From assembly GCA_936450465.1 (NCBI GenBank), contig OW388297.1, forward strand, positions 59,710,581-59,774,580: a DNA stretch of 64,000 nt, given 5' to 3'. Source of the DNA: Gibbula magus. Its lineage: Eukaryota > Mollusca > Gastropoda > Trochida > Trochidae. The stretch's first letter is position 1. Every line of letters starts with the position of its first letter. The notes beneath the pieces are model-generated. The model was not told the origin of the DNA. It searched no databases and was given only the letters and a program-made list of their open reading frames with translations. Shown one piece after another: positions 20,415-32,864 of the stretch. Position numbers and translations under genes: made by a program.

Positions 20415-20505
20415 AGTAAACATCAGATGGTTTTGACTTGATCAATCTTCTTTAATACAATACGATGAGCTCATTTCGACCCTTATATCGGTCTTTTCAA
20501 GTATA
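20415..20505 (-). repeat. Penelope-like 3' tail fragment with hammerhead-like motif
   Basis: The minus strand reads CTTGAAAA, a GACC/GGTC stem with an 8-nt loop, GAAATGAGC, then ATTAAAGAAGATTGATC. This is the same architecture as the tails at 4.7, 17.5 and 51.7 kb but with different sequence, so another subfamily. It is bounded by TA microsatellites on both sides. The core positions before the stem deviate from CUGANGA. Confidence 0.4.
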
Positions 20506-20519
20506 TATATATATATATA

Positions 20520-21265
20520 AACTTTCTACCTCACTCGATGACATAAACATGGTATTAGTCAAGAAAAGACAGATATCCTTTATTTTTTACACCCCTTGGG
20601 AAGTTATTTCTTTTGTTTAAGTCGCAGATTTTAGTTGTTTAGTTAGTTTAGGCAACTTGTGTTTTCTTCTGAAAAGTAATTATTTCCCTCTTTGTTTCCA
20701 TCACTTGATTACATTTCCGCTGTACATCAATATCATATAAGAGGCATACTTTGATTCTTCAGAGAACTTTTGTTTATGTTTAAGTTATGATTATTAGGTA
20801 TTATTGATAGCTCAATTTACAGCGGATATCTCACTTGAATATTGTCAAACATGTGTCTGTCATAGTTCAAGCGTGATAGGCCGTTGTAAATTGCCTTTGT
20901 TAAAAACATGGCACTCACACTCATCAACGTTTGAAGGTACAAAACTGTTTAACAAAAATGGTTATGCAAATATGTTTTACATATATTCATGTGCAATGTC
21001 AAATGTTAATCCTTTTGTCCTAAGAATGCCGAACATTTGCCATGTGTAGAGGGGTGTTTTCTTTGGATAATTCGTTTGGGAAAACTACTGAAGATAAATT
21101 CATGATTGATATACCATTTTACTGACACTGATTAAGCAAACTTTAAGTCATGGAGTTCAAAGGCAAGCAGAAGTTCCAGCTATAGTCAGGTGACTAAATC
21201 GAAATGATGTTCATGACGCAATGATCAACTTTCATATAGCCCGACAATAATGTTTAACCTCAATA
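20520..21265. other. No feature recognised
   Basis: AT-rich intronic sequence without a recognisable element or conserved frame. The CRE-like octamer TGACGTCA is just upstream, at 20,209-20,216. Confidence 0.4.
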
Positions 21266-21269
21266 TTCA

Positions 21270-21362
21270 CATTACAGCAACGAGCATTCAACACATAGAC
21301 TCGCCGCAAATGGCTGCGATACTGCCGAAGCGGCGTTAAACAACAACGCACTCACTCACTCA
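21270..21362 (+). repeat. SINE 3'-tail fragment
   Basis: GCTGCGATACTGCCGAAGCG followed by GCGTTAAACAAC and (CACT)n at 21,346-21,360. The same GTTTAACGCCGC tail type as the SINE at 18,516-18,832, in the opposite orientation; no tRNA head remains. Confidence 0.6.
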
Positions 21363-21379
21363 ACAGATAAACTGATTTG

Positions 21380-21381
<2 letters not shown>

Positions 21382-21424
<43 letters not shown>
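21382..21424. repeat. (AT)n microsatellite
   Basis: About 21 AT units without interruption. Confidence 0.95.
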
Positions 21425-21426
<2 letters not shown>

Positions 21427-23012
21427 AGATAGATTGAGAGTACAAACATCAAGATGGAGAGTCACCATCAAGTATACCCAATAATTTCTTGTCAACATAA
21501 AGATTTGGAAATATTAACCGGAATCACATTTAAGTTGGCACTCATGTATATTGATGTACATCAAATCTTTGTATTTGTTGCTGCTTACTTATTCTATTGA
21601 AACGGCAAGTACAATTTGTAACGGTTTCTAACGTGAGTAAGACAAAGAATAACACTGTTGACTTACCGGCATTGCTGGTGACGGTCGGAGTGATGTTTCC
21701 AGGAGTGCTCACGAAAGCCACTACCGCTTATACACCACATGGATCCCTCCCAGTCTCTTCCAAATACATTTTACAAGTGTTTTTATATAGAAAATGGCCA
21801 TTTTTGCAGAATTCCTGTCTGCAATGTTGGGTCATTTAATTAAAAGATCAAAGGCGTTGTGTTCTGTGAAGTCTATATACATCACAAGAACTAGCGGCAG
21901 ATAGTGCGATCAGATTTCACTTCAAAGACTTGAAGAACATATTATAGCTCCGAGTGCCAGCCATATGTAGGTTGTGCTAAACGTTTTGCGAGCCGGCAGT
22001 TACTTCTAGTGCCTAGTCGAAGGTAATCATATTTATGCGGGAGCGTCGCTTTGAAGTTGAAAAATACAAAGCACACGGTAACTAGGATTGTGTTCAGTAA
22101 CTCTCTGTAAGTAGGTCGAATATCCGTAAACGGATTTGTCTTTAGTCATTATCTCATAATTTCTGATTTACAGCCACTTCTTATATAACGTTTTATAAAA
22201 TGTTTACAGGTGGGTAAACAATAAGTTGCCGTTATCTTTGAGTAACATGTCTAGTAATCAACGAATTTGTCTCTTTACTTCTGTTACATGTAAGATTATT
22301 AGATTGCAAGACTTTTTAGGTTATTACAATTATGTATTGATACTGACAAATTCAATAGAAATTCTTATATAATTCCTGTTCTAATAGGATGAAATGAATA
22401 CGAAACCATATTACCAACGAATAGACTGTCGGCAATGGGAGCCGCCAAATAGGGGACTTTAATATACTGAACAAAGATTTCTGAGCTTTTATTGGTTAAT
22501 AAATCCTGAATCATTTTTGTGAGCTGTTCAAAGCATTAACAATATTGAAGTCAAACTACACAATCATAATATTCTACTCCCCAAGCTGTATTGATCCGGG
22601 CCCTACGAATTTCAAGATCTCTTCTGGAAGCGAAATTGTAAATGTAATTCCATGGAAATTAAATTTAACTCAGAGACGCAACTGATAGTAAACGATTACA
22701 ATTTCAGATAAGAGTTGTCTCCCAAAAATATTTAATCCCAGTCACAACAAAGCGATTTAAACTTAGTAAATCAACACATGTCTGTTTTACCAAGACCAAA
22801 GGATGAAACGAATATTGAAAAATGATCGCATTGTAATTAGTCAAAGACAACCCTGAAATTTAAGGGAAATATTGGCAAAATGTTAATACAACTCAAATAC
22901 GGATAACCCTCAGGTTACACAAATGTGACAACAAACGATGTGCTACGTGTAAAATTTTGAATGAGGGAAATTCTGTGAATATCATTCCAAATGAATAGGT
23001 TTTTTTTGTAAA
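21425..23012. other. No gene recognised
   Basis: An open frame at 21,597-21,839 (+) has no family resemblance. The rest is AT-rich and non-repetitive by eye. Confidence 0.4.
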
Positions 23013-23790
23013 AACCAGGGTAAATTGTTTCGCTCGCTTCACTTTGAAACGTAACCCCTGGAGTTTTACCCGTTAAAAGGCACTCTAAATATAACTACCA
23101 ATCACACAAAAGTCTTTGGCTTTATAAAGATCCAATCAGCGCTTTCCTTTTATACACGCCCTTCCCCTTGAAATTTAGTGGGCAACAATGGCTACCGTTC
23201 GTTATGACACCAAGGCTTCATTTTCACAACATTATTGCATTATTTCACCTTTTCTGTGTATATTGTGGATTGTATATATGTATCATAAATTTGTTGGCAA
23301 TCTATTACAACACATTATGTTGTCCGATGTCTATCACGTTATTACGTTAAATTTATGTTTGACGATGTATTATTAATTTCTGCAATCGATTTAAGAAATG
23401 TTTGTCGAATGTCTCTGACACTTCTCTTTTGAACAAGTAGACAGTATGGGCAGAGGTTAAAACGGTATGCTTTAAATAATTTATATGAACAATTGTCGAT
23501 CTTTCAGCGCGAAAAGTATAACATACAACTTGAGGCAATAAGACGAAGTGGACTGTTTCATCAAGCATGTGCGGCACTCACACTCCGCTTCTTGATCATT
23601 GTTTAAATAATTATTTACCTCCTTATATGGCTACTCCAAGGAATTTAGAATCACAGTTTGCCATTGGTGTGTTATAATTATGCAAAAGGGACTTTCGACT
23701 TTTTGTGAACCCATCGCGTCGATCTTTTCACGGGTAAAACTCCAAGGGATACGTTTCAAAGTGAAGCGAGCAAAACAATATACCCTGGTT
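23013..23790. mobile_element. 778-bp inverted-repeat (MITE-like) element
   Basis: Arms of 61 bp at 23,013-23,073 and 23,730-23,790 are inverted copies with about seven mismatches, sharing CGCTCGCTTCACTTTGAAACG and GGAGTTTTACCCGT. The outer ends begin AACCAGGGTA. The interior (23,074-23,729) has no transposase-like frame. No clear target duplication flanks it. Probably a non-autonomous DNA transposon of unassigned superfamily. Confidence 0.6.
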
Positions 23791-25590
23791 TCCAAGATGA
23801 TGCGAATGAACAAAATGTCATTTATATGATGTTTTGTGATGGTTGTCAAAAATATATGTCGGAAAACAGACCTAAAATTAAAAAGGAGAATCCAAATCGT
23901 TCACAAATTAAACAAAAACACAATAGCACGACACGTTTGAGTGCTCCTTTCGAAACATGTGGAACAATTTTTTTCCATTTTCCCTATATATAAACTTGAT
24001 TCTACTGAATCGCATTGCTTGGCTGGAAAAGAATGATTATTTATCAAACTCAACTCATAAATGTAATCTTCAATTTGATGTACATCTGTATATATTCATG
24101 GTAGCTATGCAATGTATTATGACGCCCTAATGACGCACTATGACGTTGTAATAGACGTGATGAGACCTCTATGGGTCGAAAGCTAGCTAATGGTAATGAG
24201 TAAATCGTCGCAGGCAGTTACCAACCGAATTTAGAGTTGTGCATAAATTGGAACACCTACATGTAGGCACGTGCATATAACTTCATTGCACTTGCCAGAG
24301 GCTTGTTTCAACAGCACAAGTAATCGCTTGGCCAGTACGCGCGTACACGCGAGTCGTTGCTGAAGGGAAGCTCGGGTCGCGAGTACTTTCCAAGATTGGA
24401 TGACAATTCTTTCAAGTTGAGTTATTGTTGATTGAACATCTTGATATATTCCATGTTTAAAGCGTCTATCTATTATAATAAAGATATTTCCAAAATCCAT
24501 GCCATGTTCGGTGGTACCTTCATTTCAGGTAATGCAATTCATAAAACTTATTTGTAATGACAATTTAATTGGGGGTTTTTTTCCGAGAAAAACTCTTGCA
24601 TCTGGCAACAAAATCTCCAGCCAATTGCCAAAACAAACACTTTTGACATATTCAAATAATAAATCCAACTCATAGAGACATGTTTTTATTCCTAATTATT
24701 TGTTCACACTGTCAACGGTAAAAGGAAACTAAGATATCTCAAGAAACCATCACATATTGCTGTTTTCCATAATTTTCATGCTCTTAAACAGTACAACACT
24801 TTTTAAAACTCACATACAATAGTTATCGTATACTTAACTTTAATAACATTATGGCACATTTTAACAATATAGAACTTATTTAATTCGTTCAATCTAGCGT
24901 ACAGTATTTCTGATATATGAAGTTATATAAAAGTGTATCAAAATGTGTGGACATGTGCAGAGTGTTAATCGTATATTAGTTAGATATGTTCTGGTATCAA
25001 AACTTTGTTCCTGATAGCACATGTTTAGTAACAGGAAAGTGAGCGACAGGGGGAAAATACATTTAAATTACTGCTTGTGACAGTTAACGCACTGGTATTA
25101 AGTATTACATGTTATTTTTCTCTAATGTTGTTACTTTATGTTTGTGCCTTTTTCTGTCAATTCCTTCTGTACTTTCCTCAACACTGCCATTGCCGAATTA
25201 CAATCTCATTGAATGTTACTTCACTAGGTCTGCAATGCAATCTACATATGTTACAACAAATTGTATTGTTTTACAAGGAAATTTCCCGATGTTCATGTCA
25301 CACATAAGCTTTAAAATTGGTTAAACTATTAGATAATTGGTAATGATATTGTTCAACATCGCATGACAATCGGGAACTTTCTTTGTAAAGTATGTTCAAA
25401 ATACATGCGCTTTAACAAAGCATTTCAATCATCAAATTTAGATAACTATTCTCTATTTTGTGTCATTCTATCAGAATTGTGTAACATGCGTATTCTCTGG
25501 ACTGTATCATGTAAAACAAGCCTTGTGATAGCCTTTCTTTGTGTAGTACATAGTCATTTAAGAAACTGCTGCTATTGCTATTAGGTGAAT
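23791..25590. other. No gene recognised
   Basis: AT-rich intronic sequence. An 89-codon minus frame at 24,231-24,500 lies over a locally CG-containing patch (GTACGCGCGTACACGCG) but resembles no family. Confidence 0.4.
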
Positions 25591-25599
25591 CTATTCCTG

Positions 25600-28430
25600 G
25601 CCAACAAAGGCACGATTTTCATTACAAAACTTTGTCTATATTTCACCTTAATACGAGAAACTTGAATACCTTAGCGAGTATGCTTCTGATAATCACATTG
25701 TGGGATTTACAGAAACGCATTTAGATAACAACGTTGATAATGACTTGCTGAAGTGGACAGGTTACCATGATCCAATTCGTAAAGATAGAAATCAATTTGG
25801 TGGAGGTGTCATGATTTATATTAAAAATAACAATCTGGATAAAAGTATATTTACCTGTAAAACCACTGATTGTGTGTTTGGCTTACAGACCAGAGTATTA
25901 TGGTGAAGAATTTTGGGAACGATTAGACGCAAGTATTGAACATGCTCTAGATATCACAAGTCGAATCCCTGTAATTGGTGATTTAAATGCTGATTTACTG
26001 TCAAGTAGAGGTACTTCTATTAAATTTATTATGTTGACAAATAATTTGAAAAATATTATTAATGTGCTTACCAAGATAACACAACATTCGAGTACTTTAC
26101 TTGAAACAATCGTAATGAGTGCAGATATTGATATGGTTGATTGTGGAGTTATTGAATGTGATCGATAAGTGATCACAAAGGTACCTACATGACATTTACT
26201 ACTACAGTAAATACAAGAATGGCATACACTAGAGATGTATTATGTTATAAGCAGGGTGATTATACAACTCTCGATGCACTTATCAATGAGACAAACTGGA
26301 CTGAATTGTTCGTGAACTGTAAGGATGTATATAGTACTTGTCCACCTTTTTTCCAAAAGTTAAACATGTTTCTTCAATCATGCATCCCTACAAAAAAGTA
26401 ACTATAAGACCAAATGATAAGCCATGGTTCGATTCAAATTTAAGAAGAGAAGGCAGGAAAAGAGACAGACTATGCAGAAAAGCGAAAGAACAAACGTGTT
26501 ACAAAGTTCAAACAGCAACGTCAAAAAGTCAACAAATATGAAATACTATGCAAAAGAAAACTTTTATGCTAATGTTGTTAATTTTCTCCTAGACTCATAT
26601 ATCGAAAGTAAGAGCTCATTTTGGGAATTATTAAGATTTTTAGTAAAGAAATCTGGCTCAAGTACCTGCATGCTCCGCTAAAATCGAAAAATGAACACAA
26701 AGGTCCATCTTGTTTCTCTGATATTGAAAAAGCAGAAAGATTGAACGAGTATTTTCAATCAATTTCAACATTGGATGAAAGTAACACAGGCCTACTATAT
26801 TTCAATAAAAGAACCGGGAAAGTTTTTGACACCCTTATCATCTCTGAATGTGAAATAGAAGATGTCATAAGATGTTTGAACTTGAGAAAAGCCTCAGGTC
26901 CTGATAAGGTAAGTCACCAACTCTTGAAAATGTTGTATATTCGATAAGTAAAGTTTTATGCTTATTGTTCAATATGTCGTTACAAACATGCGTGTATCCA
27001 GCTGAGTGGAAAGTTGCCAATGTTATGCCTTTATTTAAGAAGGGTGATCCAACATTAGCTTCGAACCATTATCGCTTATAAACTGTGTTGGTAAAGTATT
27101 TGAAAGAGTGGTCTTCAAACATGTGTTTCATTATTTTCATACTAACAAGCTATTGTATAAATACCAGGCTGGTTTTCAACCAGGACATTCAAATGTTCAC
27201 CAGTTAGTGGAATATTTCATGGGTTTGTGAATCATTGGAGAAGAAAGAAAATGTTCGTATGGTATTCTGTGATATATCAAAAGCATTCGATCGTGTTTGG
27301 CACAGAGGGTTATTACTAAAACTAGAAAACTACGGAATAAGCGACAATTCTTGGGGTGGTTAACTAGTTACATAACTAATCGCAGTCAGAGTGTTTTTGT
27401 AAATGGGTCACTTTCCAAATTGAAGACGCTGAGCGCTGGTGTCCCGCAGGGGTCAGTGCTTGGTCCGTTTTTATTCATTGTATACATAAACGATATAGCA
27501 GACAAATTGGATTGTTTAACGCGCTTGTTTGCTGACGATTCATCTCTCGGATACTTTTCACGAGATAATAGACTTATCGAAATAAACTTAAATGCTAATC
27601 TGAGTAAGCTAGATATATGGGGTAAACAATGGTTAATCAAGTACAACCCTGATAAGACTGAAGCTATCCTTTTCTCGATGAAAAAATAAACTGATAAACC
27701 TCATCTTTACTTTGATGGTGTTGAAGTTAGAATTGTAGGTAAACATAAACATCTTGGAGTTACTTTAGCAAGTAAAGGGAAATGGGCAAATCATATTCAA
27801 AATCTGATTTAAAAAGTTTCGAAAATGGTCTGCTCCATGAGACTTTTAAAATATACATTGTGTAGGGATACTCTTGCTAAAATATATGTCATGCATGTTA
27901 ATCGGCCACATCTTGAATATGCATGCGAAGTATAAGATGGGTGTACTTTCCAACAAAAGACTAAGTTAGAATAGATACAATTACATGCAGCGAGAATTGC
28001 CACAAATATTTCTATATTATGAAACTGGTTGGGAAATATTACAAGAACGAAGGAGAACACGGAAATTGCGTTTGATGTACACAATTAAAAATGAAATGAC
28101 CCCTATATATCGGAACGAACTGCTTCCCGTAACTGTATGTTCAATTTCATGAAAGCGTTAGATTGAACCGCTCGCAAAAGTTAGTTTTTATTTTAAATCC
28201 GACTATAACATATTTATCCAAGCTTGAATTTAAAAATTGAACATATTGAAAAGCAACATTTTGAATAAACACACTGCAGTTGTTATACCTCTGACCAACG
28301 GTCCGGGGATATATAGTAATACCAAAGATTCCATCCATCTGAAGACTTATTTTTGTCCGACCGATAACAGAAGAACTATTCATTCGATTTTTTTAAAACT
28401 TTGCACACATCTTCTACACTACTAGGAGAG
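25600..28430 (+). mobile_element. LINE relic with endonuclease and RT (CR1/L2-like)
   Basis: A degraded ORF2 in several frames. APE endonuclease motifs: FTETHLD (about 25,708), PIRKDRNQFGGGVMIYI, GDLNADLL (about 25,977) and SDH (about 26,169). RT motifs: LNLRKASGPDKVS (about 26,880), CDISKAFDRVWH with a frameshift (about 27,270), GVPQGSVLGPFLFIVYIND (about 27,440) and the catalytic FADDSSL (about 27,527). C-terminal RPHLEYACEV is near 27,905. Many stops and frameshifts are present (for example after 26,947 and 27,689), so it is dead. The clade is inferred from motif wording; no tail or target duplication was identified. Confidence 0.85.
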
Positions 28431-28529
28431 ATGCAGTGCCAAATGACAAGCAATGAATTGTGTAAATTATTGAAAAACAATTACGAATTTATGTATTTTT
28501 TACTTAGCCATTTTCTGAGATCTAAATGT

Positions 28530-31340
28530 GTCCCGCCGAATAAGATAAGATAATTATTGATTATCCCGAGGGAAATTTACATTACATCTTATACAGTCTT
28601 CAGTATAAAAAAAACATACACCAGCCATATAAACAATATTATAAACATTATATACACAATTGATCATAAAACATTCATTTAAAACATTTGCCATTGAAAG
28701 CATAAATGCTATTCAGAATAAATGATTGACGAAACCTGTTTGTTCTACTCGTCGGCATACGCAGTCCGCGTCCAGAGGGCAGTGGAGAATATTCCGAAAA
28801 AAGTATGTGAGTTGAGTCACTTAAAATTGTATTTGCTTTTTTTGAAAGTTGTTGATCCTAAAATTTGCCGATACTTTCAATAGGAAGTCCAATAATTTTT
28901 TAAGTGGTGTTAACAATTTTAGAGAGTTTATTTTTATTTTGAAAAGACAGGTTTCCGTACTAACTCAAAAAATTAAATGTTACCACACTTTGAACAAATG
29001 TTTGGTAAAATAACCTCAACAAATGCAATCGTTGCTGTCCTTTCTTATAAATTTTGTCAGTGTTTTCATTCCAAGAAAGTTTCGAATCTAAGACAGTACC
29101 CAAATATATTCCGTTACTCTTTCTATTTCATTATCATCAATAGTCACAGGATTTATTATAGACCTAGTTTTTCTGAAATCTATGACCATTTCTTTGGTCT
29201 TCAACACATTCAACAATTAAAAAGTTTGATTTGCACCATTCTACAAATTTTGAAATTTCTGTTCTGTAACTCAGTTCTGATTCTCTAATCAGGCCAACCA
29301 ACGTCAGCAAATTTTATTGTCAGACATTCTTTTACTTTGGATATACAGTCATTGGTATACAATATAAATAAAATTGGAGAGATCACGCAACCCTGGGGTG
29401 CACCAGTGGATGTATTTAATATTGAAGACTCCACTTGGTTAACCCGTACAAATTGTTGTCTCTTAACCAGGAATGCATTTATCCATCTAAGGATATTAGA
29501 ATTAACATTCATTTTGGAAAGTTTGTCAATAAGTAGATGAGGCTGAATGGTATTAAAAGCAGATGAAAAATCAACAAACATTATCCGTACATATGTAGCA
29601 TAGTTTTCCAAATGCTGATAAATATGGTGTAACAGAACATCTTCTACCCCACGTCTTGCCCTATAAGCAAACTGTAAAGGATCAATTACATGGCTGACTT
29701 CACTAAGCAATACATTTTCAATTATACGTTCTAAGCATTTCATGGCAATAGAGGTTAGAGCCACTGGTCTGTAGTCATTGTTAACAGATGGATTTTTCTT
29801 TTTGGGCAATGGAATAATTTTAGAAGTTTTCCAAAGAATGGGAACCTCATGAGAATTGATCGATAGCTGAAATAACTTTTGGAAGATAACAACCAGCTGC
29901 ACTCTACACTCCTTAAGTACAATCCCAAACAAGTTGTCAGGCCCGCAGGATTTATGCGGGTTAATCTGAGCAAATGAGCTAATCACATATATATATAACA
30001 TATATATTTAACATTTCACCAGATGGAAGCGATTCCAGTTCATGTTCTCTTTCATTCGAAAAATCCAGTAGTATCAAATCTGGAGTAGAAGGAGTTTAAC
30101 TCATTTGAAAAAGCTAGACCGGCGCTGGATTCTAGCTGCTAAGGTCTACAACTCGAACCTATAAAAGTATTAATGCCACTCCATGCGTTACGCAAATTGT
30201 TAACTGAAAATTGGCTCTCAATTTTAGATTTATATTCATCTTTACATTTTCTTGTTAAACAGACAATCTCTTTCTGAATTTCCTTCACCTTTACTTTGTC
30301 TCCTGAACAAAATGCCCTTTTCTTTTTATTTAAGACTGATTTAAACTCCTTAGTTACCCAAGGCTTGTTATTAGGAAATACTTTTATGCATCTGACAGGT
30401 ACAATGCTTTCTACACAGAAGTTAATATAATCCGTTACACTGTTTGTAAACTCATTCAGATCATTACATGCATGGTGAAACATATCCCAGTCTGTACAAT
30501 CAAAGCAACCTTTCAATTTTTCTAAACAATCCTTGTTTGACATATTTTACAACAGGTTTTTCTGATTTTAATTTTGTACAATAAGTAGGAGCCAAATAAA
30601 CAGTATTGTGATCAGAGGTTCCCAACGGAGCCTTTGCAAAGGATTTATAGGCATCTTTCACATTCCCATAGCACAGATCAATAGTTTTCTCAGATCTTGT
30701 CAGGCATTTCACATATTGATGATATGATGGTAAAACATGTTTTAAATCACACGAGTTAAAGTCACCAAGTATGAATTTAGGTGGTTCTGGTGATAAATCA
30801 TTAATTTTGTCCATGGAAGAATGAATGATGTCCGCAGCTCGCTTCACATTAGCATCCGGTGGGATGTACACTGTTGTAACAAAAACCTGTCCGAACTCTC
30901 TGGGAAGGTAATACGGCCTAAACGAAATTGACAGAAGTATGTCCTTATTGCAGAAAGTTTCCCTGATGACATGCTGCTTGCACCAACGTTCGTTCACATA
31001 CATACACCACCAATGCTTTTCCCTGTTGTAATCACATCACGATCGAGCCGAATCGGCGCACCAAACCCACTCAGTTCCAAACTCGCGTTGTCCACTGTCT
31101 CGTTCAACAAGTCTCCGTGAAACACAGGAGGCAACTTTCCCGAAATTGGAACATATTCTTTACAGACGCTTCCACTTCAGTGATCTGTCGTCGCAAGGTT
31201 CTTACATTGGCAAGCATGATAGATGGGAGAGGAGGCCTATACTTCCGGGTTCTCAACTTCTGTCGAAGTCCGCCTCTCTTTCCTCGCTTGCGCTTTGTAT
31301 TATTCTTCTTGTCACTTTCACTTTCACTTCCCTAAACAAA
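28530..31340 (-). mobile_element. LINE relic with endonuclease and RT (L2/Rex1-like)
   Basis: Read on the minus strand from about 31,340. A basic leader RKRGKRGGLRQKL and PPLPSIMLANVRTLRRQ open the APE endonuclease, with CFTET, GDFN (about 30,770) and SDHNTVYLAP (about 30,615). After a frameshift near 30,540 comes the linker. The RT begins with HKSCGPDNLFG (about 29,950), then VDFSSAFN and TGAPQGCVISPILF. The catalytic box reads FAD then shifts frame (about 29,305), so the second Asp is lost by a small deletion. The C-terminus PLPSGRGLRMPTSRTNRFRQ is near 28,770. The 3' end has ATTATCTTATCTTATT at about 28,540. Dead copy, nearly full-length ORF2. Confidence 0.85.
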
Positions 31341-31344
31341 CCTA

Positions 31345-31765
31345 TTTATCCAAATATTTTCAAAGTTTGCGCAAATCTTCTATACTACGAGGAGAGGTGC
31401 AGTGCTTACTTACAAACGATTTTGTGATTTGCTTTACAAAGTTACGTATGTTGTGTATTTGCGTATTCTCACATTTTAATTATTGTCTCAACAATTGCAG
31501 AAAAACTCTTCAGCAAATTGTTTTCAAGTTTTGCACAATCTTTTAATTATGTCTCTATCTTCAGTAGTTTTCGAACAAACTTCTGCAAAGAAAATACTCC
31601 CCTGAAATGGATAAATCACATAAAAACATTAATTATTACGGTCGAAAACCACTCTATGACCATCGATGGGGAATGTTATTATCAACGTGCATACTATAAC
31701 AACAAGTATACACTATCCTATAGCTTATATTGAATAGAATTATCATGAAACCGCGTTCTAGCACA
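31345..31765. other. Short spacer; partial repeat of 28,385-28,442
   Basis: 31,350-31,405 resembles 28,385-28,440 (TTTGCGCAAATCTTCTATAC and GGAGAGGTGCAGTGC against diverged equivalents), so the L2/Rex1-like LINE is bracketed by two diverged copies of one short sequence. Nothing else recognised. Confidence 0.4.
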
Positions 31766-32034
31766 GCAAAAATGAGCTGGTTTCCAGAACACTGAAACTA
31801 ACAGGATATCCAATGGAAACCAGTATTTCCAGTTGGGATCCAGACAGTTTTTATCAGTTTCTATGTGGTTTCCAGCACCAGTATCCGAATGGTATCCAGT
31901 GCGAATAATTACCCACTCCTCCAAGTGGTATCCATCTGGTTTCCATGAATAACTTTCTTGTAGGTTTCAACTAAGTTTCCATGTGATAATTTCCACTTGG
32001 TTTCCATATTTCTTAGTTTACACTTGGTTTCAAC

Positions 32035-32315
32035 TTGGTTTCCATGTTCAGGTTTAATGTAGGTTTCAGTCTGGTTTCCATGTTAAGTTTATTGTAGGTT
32101 TCAGTCTGGTTTCCATGTTGAGGTTTACTGTAGGTTTCAGTGGGGTTTTAGTATAATGGTTTACTGTAGGTTTCAGGCTGGTTTCAGCGTAATGGCTTAC
32201 TGTAGGTTTCAGTGTGGTTTCAGTGTAATGGTTTACTATAGATTTCAGTCTGGTTTCCATGTTAAGGTTTACTGTAGGTTTCAGTGTAATGGTTTACTGA
32301 AGGTTTCAACCTGGT
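32035..32315. repeat. 36-bp minisatellite
   Basis: About seven imperfect units of 36 bp built from GTTTACTGTAGGTTTCAG plus CTGGTTTCCATGTTAAG or a CAGTGTAATG variant. A 12-residue periodicity (LKPTVNHYTETx) appears on the minus strand as a by-product. More degenerate GGTTTCCA words extend left to about 31,775. Confidence 0.85.
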
Positions 32316-32735
32316 GTCCATGGTCTCCATGGTTGATATTTGCATGTTGTGCTAAACACGCATATCAAGCATGTTATGATTTAAATGAATACAGTGTCAA
32401 CACCTACAGCATCAACTGCTATCTTCATCAAGAGCAATAATGCTTCGGAGAAAATAATTCTAGTAATGACAAAAATAATTGTACTTTGTTATAAAGTTTA
32501 TTACATAAACTGCCGATAGCAGAGTAAATCTTGGAATATTATGTTAACAAATTGCAAAAAGGAAAAGACATCTGACAATCAAATCTCTAAATGTATTTAA
32601 ACACACAAGACTATATGGTGAAAGTGATTATGATCATAGATACACATTGAAAAATTGCATTATTTATATAAAATACTTCATACATGATCCAGCAAAATAA
32701 CATCAATTGAAGTTGATGTGATTAACAGGACATTG
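32316..32735. other. No feature recognised
   Basis: AT-rich spacer between the minisatellite and the 1.48-kb repeat array. Confidence 0.4.
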
Positions 32736-32737
32736 CT

Positions 32738-32864
32738 GCTGGAAGACCTATTGTTATTACTATGGCCTTTTTAGGTCTTCAAGACTATGTCTGGAAGACC
32801 TATTGTTATTATCGTGTTTTTTTTTTGGTTTTTTTAGGTCTTCAAGACTACGTCTGGAAGACCT
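32738..32864 (+). repeat. Three successive copies of the unit 5' end
   Basis: At the head of the array the 5'-terminal palindrome occurs as a half copy (32,738-32,760), a full copy (32,773-32,801) and a full copy (32,836-32,864), each followed by CTATTGTTATTA and a T-rich stretch, before the first complete unit continues. The spacing is about 60 bp. Only the third copy belongs to a complete unit. Confidence 0.75.

Noticed and set aside
24231..24500. 89-codon minus-strand frame as a gene
   Set aside because: No motif, no splice context and no resemblance to a known family.
32066..32260. Repetitive 64-codon minus-strand peptide (LKPTV repeats)
   Set aside because: By-product of the 36-bp minisatellite, with no start context or neighbours.
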